DNA of 64,000 bases from Mycolicibacterium sphagni (GCF_002250655.1 NZ_NOZR01000018.1:1-64000), one strand, 5' to 3'; shown: positions 35,857 to 45,199, counted from the stretch's first letter. A program made the numbers and translations. Notes: generated by a model not told the origin, from the letters alone.

Positions 35857-36650
35857 CGGCCGGCGAATGCGGCCACGACCTCGGCGGTGGCATCCGGAGC
35901 GCTGACATGTGGGCAGTGGCCGGTGGCATCCAGGGTGATCAATTGGGCACCGGGGATGTGATCACGCACGTACGCGCCCACTTCGGGTGGTGCGATGACG
36001 TCCTGCCGGCAGTCGACGATCAGCGTCGGGACCGAGACACCGGCTAGATCGGCCCGATTGTCGGCCAGGAACGTCGCGCGCGCAAAGACTTTCGCGGCCG
36101 CGGGATCCGTGCGGCAGAACGTCGTCGCGAGATCCTCGGCAAGCTCTGGGCGTTCGGGGTTGCCCATGATCGTCGGAGCCATCGCCTGCGACCAGCCCAG
36201 GTAGTTACTCTCCAGCGAGTCGAGCAACTCGGCGATGTCGGCGTGGGTGAATCCGCCGCGGTACCCATCGTCGTCGATGTAGCGGGGCGACGGGGTGACC
36301 ATCACCAGCTTGGCGAAGCGGGCCGGCGCGGCGGACACGGCGAGCGCACCGATCATGGCGGCCACCGAGTGCCCGACGAACACCACATCCCGCAGGTCGA
36401 GCGCCTCGACGAGTTCAACCACGTCGTCGGCATAGCCGTTCAGCGACGCGTACTTATCCGGATCCCAGGCCGCGGGCTCGGCGTTGCCCGAACCGACGTG
36501 GTCGAACAGCACGAGATCGAAGCGGTCCCGCAGTCGCGAGGCCACCCGATGCCACAGCTGCTGGTCGCAGCCGAAGCCGTGCGCCAGTACCAGCGTGGGT
36601 CCGGACGGGTCACCAACGCGCGTGACGTTGTTGCGGGTGGCGACGTCCAT
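35853..36650 (-). CDS. RsbQ-like alpha/beta hydrolase
   Basis: 265 residues starting MDVATRNNVTRVGDPSG. It has the RsbQ/D14/KAI2 family look: LVLAHGFGCDQQLWHRV, catalytic Ser in VGHSVAAMIG, Asp in DCRQDVIAP and His in ATGHCPHVSAP. In Bacillus, RsbQ is needed for RsbP to respond to energy stress, probably by supplying a small ligand for the PAS domain. The four-base overlap with the PAS-phosphatase gene supports the same partnership here (inference). Confidence 0.87.
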   Translation of the reverse strand: MDVATRNNVTRVGDPSGPTLVLAHGFGCDQQLWHRVASRLRDRFDLVLFDHVGSGNAEPAAWDPDKYASLNGYADDVVELVEALDLRDVVFVGHSVAAMIGALAVSAAPARFAKLVMVTPSPRYIDDDGYRGGFTHADIAELLDSLESNYLGWSQAMAPTIMGNPERPELAEDLATTFCRTDPAAAKVFARATFLADNRADLAGVSVPTLIVDCRQDVIAPPEVGAYVRDHIPGAQLITLDATGHCPHVSAPDATAEVVAAFAGR

Positions 36651-36745
36651 CGGTTCATTCTTGCAGGGGCGCCGATTTCGACGGTGGCGTCGAGCCCTGA
36701 GCTGCAGATATGGTCACCACGGCTGCTGAACTGTCCCTGCCCCCG

Positions 36746-38386
36746 TCAGCGGCGAGCACGGTGTGTGCTTGCGCCCGTGGTGCTGTGGACACTGCGGATC
36801 GACCGACTCGAGCCCGGGGTAGCGCTGGTTGTTTTGGCGTCCGTCCCGTGTCCGGCGAGTCCGGCCGCGCTCGGCGGTCGCGGTGAACTCGCGGCGGCGG
36901 CGGCAGCAGGGTTCGGCTCCAAGCGAGCGAGTTCGGCCAGTTGGGTCACCGTGCTCGCAACCGTCCCGACGATGGGAAAGACCGCGCCGAAAAGGAGTGC
37001 GTACGGGGCCAGCGCGAAGTCAGCGGCGATCGGCATCCCGATCGCGTTGAGCAGGTGACCGGCCCGGAGCTGACTGACAAACAAGTGCACGTCGTATGCG
37101 GGGAGGCTGGCTCCGATGGCAAGGGCGGTATCGGCGAGGGGGAGTGTGACCGCGATGGCGTTGGAGATCACGCTGGTGAGCGTGTTGACGAGGCCACCGC
37201 TGGCGGAAACCGGGACGCCGGCGTTCCCGAGTGTGGCGAAGCCCGCCAACAGTTGCAAAATCGACGGATTGTCGCTGGGGGTCAGGCCGATTGTGTGCAG
37301 GCCCGCCAAGAGCGCTGACAGCGGCGAGGTGTCGATCAAGGTCGGGGTTTTCAGATCGTTGAGGGCATCGGTGACCCCTTGGACGGCCCCATTGGCCAAC
37401 GCGGTGAGGACGTCGGCCGCGCTGATGTTGGTGGGGAAGAGACCGAACGGTGTAGGTGTGTTCGCCGGTCCCGGGCTCCAGCCGTTGGTGATGCTGCCGT
37501 AGCCCAGGTTCACCAGCACCTTCAGGTCCGGCTGCAGCAGGTCGGCCAACGGGTCACCGATGAGGGGAATCAAGCGCAGCGGGGCCAACAGCGGCAAATT
37601 GGCCGTGGGGATCATGTAGTACTGAACTGTGGTGTTGCCGGTCGTCGGCAAGGGCACGGCAATCGCCGAATTGATTTGCTGCGGCGTGAGATCCGCATAG
37701 GCGAAGTGCTCAGTGAACACACCCAGGTATGCGTTGAGGTCGGACAACAGATCGATCGGGTACTCGGGGAAGTCGGCGAAGCCGTCGTACTCCTGGCTGT
37801 AGACGGCGGTGGAGTAGGTGTCGCTCGTCGTCGGGGCCACGTTGAAGGTCGCACCCAGGCTAGGCAAGGACAGCGGAGCCCCGGGGACCTCGAAGCGTGC
37901 GATGAGGCCGCCGTTCGGGTTGCTTTCATCGCCGACCAGCACGAAACTCAGCTGGCTGGGGCTCGGGGGATTGTTGGCCGTGGCGAGCTGCGCCATCAAC
38001 TGCGATGCGATCATCGAGCTTTGCGAGTAGCCGAACACCACGACGCGGTTTCCGTCGGCGAGCTGCTGGGTGATCGCGTTGTCGAGAATGCTCAGGCCCA
38101 GGGCGATCGAGGTGTCGGGGGTCAGGCTCTTGACTCCGGTGACTGGATAGAACTGTTCGGGCGTGGTCAGGGCCTGCGGGGTATATGCCGAGTACCCGTG
38201 CGGGTTGAGGTAGAGCTGGTCGACGGCGTCGACGTAGCTTTGCGGCGGGATCGGTATTCCGCTGCCGCCCAAGATCAGTGCGGTATCCGTGCTGCCAAAG
38301 GCGATCGGCGGGTTCGTCATCGACGTCAGCCCCAGCATGCTGGCCAACGTCAGCCCCAGCACGCCCGCAATACGCGGTTTGTTCAT
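36746..38386 (-). CDS. secreted PE-PPE-domain serine hydrolase
   Basis: 546 residues. Signal peptide (IAGVLGLTLASMLGLTSM), then the PE-PPE domain (PF08237): LILGGSGIPIPPQSYVDAV, the GYSQS nucleophile elbow in VVVFGYSQSSMIAS, LVGDESNPNGG, and DGFADFPEYPIDLLSD. This domain occurs behind PE and PPE N-termini in mycobacteria; here it has an ordinary signal peptide instead, so export is Sec- not ESX-type. The activity is esterase/cutinase-like (family knowledge). The C-terminal 60 residues are Ala/Ser/Arg-rich and may be a wall-binding tail. The start has GGAAGGG upstream. Confidence 0.87.
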   Translation of the reverse strand: MNKPRIAGVLGLTLASMLGLTSMTNPPIAFGSTDTALILGGSGIPIPPQSYVDAVDQLYLNPHGYSAYTPQALTTPEQFYPVTGVKSLTPDTSIALGLSILDNAITQQLADGNRVVVFGYSQSSMIASQLMAQLATANNPPSPSQLSFVLVGDESNPNGGLIARFEVPGAPLSLPSLGATFNVAPTTSDTYSTAVYSQEYDGFADFPEYPIDLLSDLNAYLGVFTEHFAYADLTPQQINSAIAVPLPTTGNTTVQYYMIPTANLPLLAPLRLIPLIGDPLADLLQPDLKVLVNLGYGSITNGWSPGPANTPTPFGLFPTNISAADVLTALANGAVQGVTDALNDLKTPTLIDTSPLSALLAGLHTIGLTPSDNPSILQLLAGFATLGNAGVPVSASGGLVNTLTSVISNAIAVTLPLADTALAIGASLPAYDVHLFVSQLRAGHLLNAIGMPIAADFALAPYALLFGAVFPIVGTVASTVTQLAELARLEPNPAAAAAASSPRPPSAAGLAGHGTDAKTTSATPGSSRSIRSVHSTTGASTHRARR

Positions 38387-38760
38387 TGCGTTGCCCTTCC
38401 GGCAAGCGAACTATTGAAAGCAGTTCGGCTATAATGCTTTTCGCGCAGCATAATCAGAACCGCCGCATTGTTGGCGAGAAACAGGCATGCCCCCACGCCA
38501 TGCTCAGCTGTCATGCTGAACCCCCCGAACCCCTGAGTTCGAACTCGGCTACTCGCCGAGTAGATCTATTGGACGCCCGGTTGCAGGCGCCGCAAAGGCG
38601 GGAACAATAATTGGCAGTGCATTCACAGATTTGGGCTTTGTCCAGCTAGCAATCGCTTAGTGGAATGGTGTGCGGATTGCTGTGTCACCACTTCGGTGTC
38701 GCCGCGGCGCTCAGTTGTGTGAAATTATTGACGGGTGCGTAGATATTTGGGAGCCCTGCC
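38387..38760. other. divergent intergenic region, PE-PPE hydrolase and GGDEF genes
   Basis: 374 bases without a convincing gene. On the plus strand TATAAT stands at 38430-38435, but far from the next gene. The minus strand carries the leader of the hydrolase gene. Nothing else was noticed. Confidence 0.4.
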
Positions 38761-39852
38761 ATGGATCTGATCGCCCTCGCCCGCGCCCGCCAGGCGGTCC
38801 TGCGGGTAGGCGTCGTGTTGATCATGGTCGGCGCGATGATCGTCGGCACCGCGCCGGGCGACTGGCTGGCGCAGTGCATGTGGATCGCGGCATACGCGGT
38901 GGCTGCCGTGGCCGCAGCGGTCATCGCTATCTCACCGGTTGGCAAATCGATCACCGGACCTCGATGGCGACTGGCCATCGTGATCACCGACATTGTTGCG
39001 TTGTCGGGCTTCCACCTGCTGACCACAGGCGGCTACGTTCCGCTGTTGCTCGTCGGACTGCTGCCGCTGATGGTGATTCTCGAACTGACCTGGCAGCGCG
39101 CCGCCGTCGTCCTTTCTCTGAGCGTGCTTGCGTTCCTGGGGACGCTGCTGGCCGATACCTCCATCTCCGCGGAAATCGGATGGCCGGCGGCCTGGTTCCT
39201 GGTGGCGCTGTACACCTACCTGTGTGGTGCCGCGTTCCTGGCGACCTACGTTCAGGCGCGCCAGATCGGCGAAATCTCCAAGCAGCGCACCGCAACCGAG
39301 CGCTATGCCTATGAGGCCACCCACGACGCCCTCACAGGTCTGCCCAACCGTGCATACGTGCTCGCCCGCGTCGCCGACTCGCTCGCGAGCGACGGACCAG
39401 ACGCGCTGTCGGCCGTTTTGTTCATCGATCTCGACAAGTTCAAAGCCATCAACGATTCATTGGGGCATGAGGCCGGCGACATCGTCCTGCGAGCAGCCGC
39501 TCAACGACTTCAGGATTCGATACGACCCGGCGACCTGGTCGCTCGCCTTGGCGGCGACGAGTTCGTCGCGCTGCTGTTCGGGCCCACTTCGTGCGATGCG
39601 CTCGACCACATCAGCGAACGGCTGCATACGGCGTTGGCTGAGCCGACGCGCATCGGCACGGTCACCGTTCAGATGAGCGCCAGCATTGGCATTGCCCCCG
39701 TCGCCGAGCACGATATTCGCAACGCCGCCGCCATCTTGAATGACGCTGATCTGGCGATGTACGAAGCGAAGGCTGCGGGCCCCGGTAACAGTAGGTACGT
39801 CGCCGAATTACGAGACATCGCCGACGAATTGCTCGACGCGAGCGGACCGTGA
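38761..39852 (+). CDS. membrane diguanylate cyclase (GGDEF)
   Basis: 363 residues: five or six transmembrane segments in residues 10-165, then a GGDEF domain opening HDALTGLPNRAYVLARV. The active site is ARLGGDEF, and the inhibitory I-site RPGD stands five residues before it, so product feedback by c-di-GMP is expected. No EAL domain. It converges with a cytosolic GGDEF gene, with stops 7 bases apart. The ATG at 38761 opens the first hydrophobic helix region. Confidence 0.88.
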   Translation: MDLIALARARQAVLRVGVVLIMVGAMIVGTAPGDWLAQCMWIAAYAVAAVAAAVIAISPVGKSITGPRWRLAIVITDIVALSGFHLLTTGGYVPLLLVGLLPLMVILELTWQRAAVVLSLSVLAFLGTLLADTSISAEIGWPAAWFLVALYTYLCGAAFLATYVQARQIGEISKQRTATERYAYEATHDALTGLPNRAYVLARVADSLASDGPDALSAVLFIDLDKFKAINDSLGHEAGDIVLRAAAQRLQDSIRPGDLVARLGGDEFVALLFGPTSCDALDHISERLHTALAEPTRIGTVTVQMSASIGIAPVAEHDIRNAAAILNDADLAMYEAKAAGPGNSRYVAELRDIADELLDASGP

Positions 39853-39859
39853 ACCTCGG

Positions 39860-40891
39860 CTAGCGGGCGGATCTGGTCCGCTTCTCGGCGTACATCGCCG
39901 CGTCGGCGCGGGCCAAGACGGCTTCGGCGAGGTCGGCGCCGCCGACGACAGCCGTGCCGCAACTCGCCCCGACGGTGAGCGGCCCGACACTGGTTGCCAT
40001 GTCTTGCTGCAGCGCCGAGACAAGGCGATCACGCAGGCTGAACGGGTCCGGTTGGGTCGATGCTGCGAGCAGGACGGCGAACTCGTCGCCGCCGATGCGT
40101 GCGCCCAGGTCATCGGATCGACAGGTATGGGCGATGCGATGGCCGATCGCTTGCAGCACCTCGTCGCCGACCGCGTGTCCGTAGACGTCGTTGATCGGCT
40201 TGAATCCATCGAGGTCGATGTAGAGGACGACGGCAACCGGTTGGCCGCCGTTGCCGGCGGCTCCGGAAATCATGGATTCCAGTCCGGACAGGAAGGCTGC
40301 CCGGTTGGCCAGGCCGGTCAGGGCGTCGACCGACGCGGCGTGGGCCTTCTCGTCCATCACACTGGCGCGGGCCAGCGCCTTGGCGATGAACTGGGCCAGC
40401 TGTTCGAGGAGTTGGACATTATCGTCGGTGAAGGCGTGCGGTTGGTCCGACGTGACTTTCAGTACCCCTTGGGTGCGGTTTCCCTCAACGAGCGGCACCA
40501 CCACCATCGATCGGGCGTTGACTCGACGACAGGCCTCCCGGTCCACCCGGGGATCGGTCTCGGTGTCCTCGGAAATCAGCAGCGTGCCCGTCCGGACACA
40601 CTCGCCGGACATACTGCCCGACATCGCCAGCCGTAGCCCCTCGGTGCCGACGAGCGAACCCGCCGTCGCCGTGTAGACCATCTCGCCGAACTCGGCGAGC
40701 TCGATGACCGCGCCCGGTGCCCCCGTCGCCTCGCAGGCCTGCTCCACCACGATCTTCATCACCGCGTCCGCGGTATCGGAGGCATCGTTGATCGCTTGCT
40801 GGACCTGGATGATGGTCTGCAATGTTGCGATGGAAAGTTCGGCCCCCACGCGCAGGATGCTAGTGGAATCCGCGCCCGACAGCTCGGGCAA
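39860..40891 (-). CDS. GAF-GGDEF diguanylate cyclase
   Basis: 343 residues. The GAF domain (about 25-175) includes GSMSGECVRTGTLLISEDTE, then DPRVDREACRRVNARSMVVV. The GGDEF domain opens VDALTGLANRAAFLSGL, has active site ARIGGDEF and I-site RSDD five residues upstream. Cytosolic, so it presumably senses a small intracellular ligand. With the neighbouring membrane cyclase it gives two different inputs to c-di-GMP synthesis at one locus. Confidence 0.88.
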   Translation of the reverse strand: MPELSGADSTSILRVGAELSIATLQTIIQVQQAINDASDTADAVMKIVVEQACEATGAPGAVIELAEFGEMVYTATAGSLVGTEGLRLAMSGSMSGECVRTGTLLISEDTETDPRVDREACRRVNARSMVVVPLVEGNRTQGVLKVTSDQPHAFTDDNVQLLEQLAQFIAKALARASVMDEKAHAASVDALTGLANRAAFLSGLESMISGAAGNGGQPVAVVLYIDLDGFKPINDVYGHAVGDEVLQAIGHRIAHTCRSDDLGARIGGDEFAVLLAASTQPDPFSLRDRLVSALQQDMATSVGPLTVGASCGTAVVGGADLAEAVLARADAAMYAEKRTRSAR

Positions 40892-40998
40892 TCAACTATT
40901 TCTCGCGGGGTAGTACGTCCGTATACGTTCGCGTCACCCGCGCGGTGTGCTATACCCCTAGCAAATTTGTCTTTGATGTCAACGTCGGGGTAGGTGTC

Positions 40999-43170
40999 AT
41001 GGGTCTGGGGCAGCAGGGTCGCTATGTGGGTCGGGTCGGGGCGTTAGCGGTCGCTCTGGGCGTCGGCGGGTTGATCCTCGCTCTGCCGGCGGTGGCCTCC
41101 GCGGACACCGCCGGGGGAGACTCGGGGAAGGCGACGTCGTCTGCCGGTAAGCCGGCCCCTCGGAATGCGACGGGTGGCCGTATCGCGAAGCCTGCTGCAG
41201 CCACGCCGACCGGGACGCTCACGGTGGCAAGCCGCAAGCCGCTGGCGAAGGTGGCCACGGGCGATCCGTCCGCGCCCGCCACCGAGGCGGTCTCCTGGAC
41301 GGTGCTGGCCGTGACCCGCCGCGAGCGCTCCGGCGTCGCGGGTTCGGCTCGGCTGATCACCACCGGTGCCAGTGGAACCACCAGCAGCGCAGCATCTTTG
41401 GTGCCTGGTGCCAGCACAGCGCCCGCGGCGGCTGGGGCCACGGCCAGTCCTGCCCTCAACACCGCGGTGCTGGGCTTCATCAACCACTATCTGCCCGGCT
41501 GGAACTCCATTGCCGGTGAGCTCGCTCCGATCGTTGCCGACGGAATCCAGGACCTGATCAGCAACGGTGCAATCAGCGCTGAGGTCCAGCAGCTGGCCAC
41601 GAATAGCACTATCCTGCAATTCATTTCGACCAAGGTGTCGACAGCGGTCACCACCTACCTTGGTGCGCCTGAAGCGGTCAGCGCCGTCGTCGGCAACGCC
41701 GCGGCCAACTTCGTCCGAAACACGTTGAGCAATGCCGGTGTTCAAGGCGCGCTCGACGTGCTCGCCAACGCCGTGCGGCCCACCGAGGCCCAGTACACCG
41801 CGATCACGGCAGGCCTGGCGACCAATAACCTTGAACCACTGTCGGATTACCTCAAGTCGATCGTGACCGGTTCTTCCGATGAGCTCGCGACCTTCCTGAG
41901 CACCCCCTCGGTTCAGGCTGCGTTGGCCTCGGCCACCTCCAGCGCTGTCGTCGACCTCACCAGCAGTGCGGTGATCCCCACGTGGCTCGGAGATGTCGTC
42001 GCCGGCTGGGTGAGCGACGGGCTGGGCGGCGGCGCCGTTGCCGAAGGCTTGGGCGATGCGCTGGGCAACGCCGTCGAGGGTCTGCTCAGCAACACCAAGG
42101 CGATGCAGGGCTTGGGCACGGTGGCCGGTGCGGCCGTCACGAATCTGTTGACTGCGCCGGGCGTCGCCGCTGCGGTGGCCGATGCCGCCACCGCGTTCGG
42201 TACCCAGCTGCTGGCCGGGTCCAACTGGGTCGACGCGCTGGACGTCGCTTGGCAAGGGCTGGTTGCTGATTCGTCGTTCCGGGCCGCCCTGGGGCCTGCC
42301 GCCGGTAGCGCGGTCTATTCGTTGGCCACCAACTCCGACGTGGTCTCGGCATTGGCCGCGGCCGCCTCAGGACTGGTCAGCGATGTCGCCGGCAATCCCG
42401 ACGTTCTGGCGTTTCTGGGCGAGGCCCTCGGCTCCACCCACGGGCCGACGTTGGTGAACACCCTCTCCGATCCGGCGTCGGCGGCCCAGCTGGCCGCGAC
42501 GGTCGGCTCGGTGGTGATCAACTTCCTCGGTCAGGCCGGGGTGGCGACGGCGCTGTCGACGGCGACCGACGAGGTTGTCTCCGCGCTGCTGGCCGGGGGA
42601 GACGCGACTGACGCGGTGCAGTCCGCGGTGCAGGCGCTGGTGAACGACCCGAATGTGGTGGCCGCGTTCAATGCGACCATTCCGGACGCGCTGAAGGGAG
42701 TGCTGAAGGCTCCTGCCGTGCAGCAGGTCGTCAGTACCGTGGCGCAGGGTGTCGTCGCCAAGCTCATCGACGCGACGCCGCTGAGCGGCTCGGCGCTGGC
42801 CCCGGCGGTCAGCCAGGTGACCAAAGCCGCGGTGGACGCGCTGGTAGCCAACCCGGCGGCCCAGAACCTGATCAGCAGCCTTGCCGGCGACATCCTCAAC
42901 GGAGTGCCGACCGGCGACCTGGTGGACACCGTGATTCAGTCCGTCGTCAACAGCCCGGCTCTGCAGATCGCGCTCGGCCAGGCCGTGGGCCAGGGCTTCG
43001 GTGCGCTGTTCGGTGCCAACCCGGTGGGCTTCGCGATCGGTCAACTGGCCGGGGTGGCGGCAGCCCTGTTCTTCGGGTTCGCTTCCGGGGCGGCGCAGCT
43101 AGTCGGATTGCCGGGTGCGGCGGCCGCCGCCGCGAGCCGGACAGGCGGTTCGTATCTCTTGGTCGTATAA
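40999..43170 (+). CDS. exported alpha-helical repeat protein of unknown function
   Basis: 723 residues from the ATG at 40999 (MGLGQQGRYV), chosen because the signal segment GRVGALAVALGVGGLILALP starts just inside; 18 upstream codons are leader. A Ser/Ala/Thr linker, the motif VSWTVLAVTRRER (98-110), then about 560 residues of Ala/Val/Leu-rich amphipathic helices. These recur loosely every 30-35 residues (phrases such as LISNGAISAEV, VLANAVRPTE, LADPASAA-like). The end is hydrophobic and Gly-rich (GFAIGQLAGVAAALFFGFAS), possibly membrane-inserting. No enzymatic motif. A possible -10 (TATACC) lies about 45 bases upstream. Confidence 0.75.
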   Translation: MGLGQQGRYVGRVGALAVALGVGGLILALPAVASADTAGGDSGKATSSAGKPAPRNATGGRIAKPAAATPTGTLTVASRKPLAKVATGDPSAPATEAVSWTVLAVTRRERSGVAGSARLITTGASGTTSSAASLVPGASTAPAAAGATASPALNTAVLGFINHYLPGWNSIAGELAPIVADGIQDLISNGAISAEVQQLATNSTILQFISTKVSTAVTTYLGAPEAVSAVVGNAAANFVRNTLSNAGVQGALDVLANAVRPTEAQYTAITAGLATNNLEPLSDYLKSIVTGSSDELATFLSTPSVQAALASATSSAVVDLTSSAVIPTWLGDVVAGWVSDGLGGGAVAEGLGDALGNAVEGLLSNTKAMQGLGTVAGAAVTNLLTAPGVAAAVADAATAFGTQLLAGSNWVDALDVAWQGLVADSSFRAALGPAAGSAVYSLATNSDVVSALAAAASGLVSDVAGNPDVLAFLGEALGSTHGPTLVNTLSDPASAAQLAATVGSVVINFLGQAGVATALSTATDEVVSALLAGGDATDAVQSAVQALVNDPNVVAAFNATIPDALKGVLKAPAVQQVVSTVAQGVVAKLIDATPLSGSALAPAVSQVTKAAVDALVANPAAQNLISSLAGDILNGVPTGDLVDTVIQSVVNSPALQIALGQAVGQGFGALFGANPVGFAIGQLAGVAAALFFGFASGAAQLVGLPGAAAAAASRTGGSYLLVV

Positions 43171-43266
43171 CCGCAAAATCGGCATAAACCGTCGCTATCC
43201 GGCCATAATGATGGCGCTGCATAGCAAACGATCAGCACACGATCTTTTATTGATAGGAGCAGCATC

Positions 43267-44712
43267 ATGATTATCCCCGCAAAGTCTCGTGGCGCCATCG
43301 CCGGTGTTCTGGCGGCCGGAGCCGCCGCCAGTGGTGTATTCGCCGCCGCCGCACTGGGTTCGGCCCCCACCGCGAACGCGAGTTGCGCGTCGTTCTTCGG
43401 TCTCGGCAACAGCGCCGACTGCACCAGCACGCCGTTGAGCGTCGCCATCGCGATCGGCAACGGAGCCACCGCCAACGCCAGTGGGTTGTTCGGCGCGGCC
43501 TTCGCTGTTGGGACAAATTCCGCTGCCAAGACCGGTGATGCGTTCACCGTCGCCACCGCGGTGGGCAACGGATCGGCCGCGACGGCCGACGGGCTGTTCG
43601 GTATCGCCACTCAGCTAGGCCCGAACGGCTCGGCCACCACCGCAGGCTCGGGGCTGATCGGCAACCCCGGGTTCAACATCGCGCTGAACGTCACCACACC
43701 CAAAGCGGGCGCGACCAGCAGCTCTGTGGTTGCCGGCGGTACCGGGGGTGGCGGCAACATCGCCCTCAATATCTTCGGCACCGGCACTGCCGGGAATCCG
43801 AACAGCATGAAGGTGGTCGCGAACGGCATCCTCGATATCGCCTCCAACTGGGGCGGCCGTAACAACGATGTCGAGTCCGGCTCCTCCGCTTCGGGGTCGA
43901 TAATCAACTTGGCCACCAACATCTTTGGCAGCGACAACGTTGTCACGGCAAAGGGCGGCATCTGGAACTGGGCCACCAATATCCTCGGCGACACCAACCA
44001 CGTCGAGACCCAGGGCAGCCTGGCGAACACCGCGAGCAACCTGCTCGGTAGCAACAACAAGGTCCTGACGGAGGTTGGCTATCTGAACTGGGGCGCCAGC
44101 GTTCTGGGCAACGGCAATGACGTCGAGGTCGACGGCGGCTATTCGAACGTGGTCCGAAACCTATTCGGCAGCAACAACACTGTGACGACAACAGGCAACG
44201 GCTACGGGAACTTGGCGCAGAACTGGTTTGGCACCGGCAACAGTGTGTCGATCTTGGCCGGCATTTACAACAACGCCACTAATCTCTTGGGCGGTAACGA
44301 CAACCAGCTCGTTTCGCTGGGCGGGTACCAGGATTTGGTGTTCAACCTCATCGGCAGCCACAACGTGTTGACCGTCGGTGGCTCCGGCAGTAACTGGAAT
44401 CTCGTGATCAATTCATTGAGCAGCGCCAACCACGTGACCGCGGGCGGCACCTACACCGCAGGGTTCAACGTTCTGGGCGGAACCAACACGGTGAAAGCGG
44501 GCCCGGGGCCCCTCTCCCTGGCGGGAACCATCTTTACGACCGGTCAAACCGTCACCAAGACGGGCACCGGCATCGCGATCAACAACTTCCGCATCGGCGG
44601 GGCGTCGGCGACAAGCGGATCCGCGAGCAGCACGGCAGCCGCCGCGAAGAGCACGACCGCCGGGAGCGGGAACACGACCGGAACTGCTGGAAGCAAGCGG
44701 GCGAAGAGCTAG
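43267..44712 (+). CDS. secreted beta-solenoid-like repeat protein
   Basis: 481 residues. Signal peptide GVLAAGAAASGVFAAAALG-SAPTANAS. From about residue 200 to 420 a 20-22-residue unit repeats at least nine times around N-x-x-G-x-x-N-x-V (FGSDNVVTAKGG, LGDTNHVETQGS, LGSNNKVLTEVG, FGSNNTVTTTGN), as expected for a beta-helix with Asn ladders. An Ala/Ser/Thr/Gly tail ends in basic residues. It resembles the Asn/Gly repeats of PPE-MPTR proteins but lacks a PPE domain. Start ATG after AGGAG. A strong terminator follows. Confidence 0.75.
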   Translation: MIIPAKSRGAIAGVLAAGAAASGVFAAAALGSAPTANASCASFFGLGNSADCTSTPLSVAIAIGNGATANASGLFGAAFAVGTNSAAKTGDAFTVATAVGNGSAATADGLFGIATQLGPNGSATTAGSGLIGNPGFNIALNVTTPKAGATSSSVVAGGTGGGGNIALNIFGTGTAGNPNSMKVVANGILDIASNWGGRNNDVESGSSASGSIINLATNIFGSDNVVTAKGGIWNWATNILGDTNHVETQGSLANTASNLLGSNNKVLTEVGYLNWGASVLGNGNDVEVDGGYSNVVRNLFGSNNTVTTTGNGYGNLAQNWFGTGNSVSILAGIYNNATNLLGGNDNQLVSLGGYQDLVFNLIGSHNVLTVGGSGSNWNLVINSLSSANHVTAGGTYTAGFNVLGGTNTVKAGPGPLSLAGTIFTTGQTVTKTGTGIAINNFRIGGASATSGSASSTAAAAKSTTAGSGNTTGTAGSKRAKS

Positions 44713-44752
44713 CGATCCTGCGGTCCTTGCGGCACAACAGCTTTACGCGTTA

Positions 44753-44791
44753 CTAAAAGGCGGGCACCTATTCTCGGTGCCCGCCTTTTAG
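44753..44791. terminator. bidirectional intrinsic terminator
   Basis: A perfect 16-bp stem: CTAAAAGGCGGGCACC (44753-44768), 7-base loop, and its inverse at 44776-44791, giving an A-run before and a T-run after. It lies between two converging genes (stops at 44712 and 44811) and can serve both. Confidence 0.9.
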
Positions 44792-44810
44792 CGACAATTG
44801 CTGCCGCTGC

Positions 44811-45161
44811 TCAGCTCATCGGGCCCATATCGTCGGGCATCGGCGCATCGCAGCGCGCACGGAAGTCGGCGGCGGGCTGCCGGACGGCCTTGATTTGGTC
44901 TCGGATGTCGGGATTGGCCTGCAGATAGTCGGATACCGCGGTGCGCATCTGGTCCCGGGACATGCCCTTGAGGCCGGTGAAGAATGCGTTCACGTCGGGA
45001 TGGGTGAACAGGTACACCGACATACCGGCGTTGACGCCCGAGAGCACCTGGGTGAGATCGCCTGCCGTGCAGTTGGGCGGATCGGCGGCGGCGGTTGCCG
45101 CAGTGCCGAGAAGTGTTGCGCCGGCGATGATGCCGGCGCCGATCAAGCTGCGGACCAACAT
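44811..45161 (-). CDS. haemophore-type (MHB, Rv0203-like) secreted protein
   Basis: 116 residues from the ATG at 45161 (MLVRSLIGAG), preceded by GGAG; the frame is open further upstream but overlaps another gene. Signal peptide to TAAAADPP, then the MHB layout CTAGDLTQVLSGV, FTHPDVNAFFTGLKGM, YLQANPDIRDQIKAVRQP and a second Cys in FRARC: a small disulfide-linked helical domain. Family members bind haem and pass it to MmpL3/MmpL11 in mycobacteria (family knowledge). Heme binding here is inferred. Confidence 0.85.
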   Translation of the reverse strand: MLVRSLIGAGIIAGATLLGTAATAAADPPNCTAGDLTQVLSGVNAGMSVYLFTHPDVNAFFTGLKGMSRDQMRTAVSDYLQANPDIRDQIKAVRQPAADFRARCDAPMPDDMGPMS

Positions 45162-45199
45162 GGGACTGGCTCCTTCACGATGGGAGATGGACAGGGCGA

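Noticed and set aside
41044..42255. 403-codon minus-strand frame inside the helical-repeat gene, and a similar one at 56195-57658 (plus) inside the propeller gene
   Set aside because: Both are shadows of repeat-rich genes, with Arg/Gly/Asp-rich composition and no start signals.
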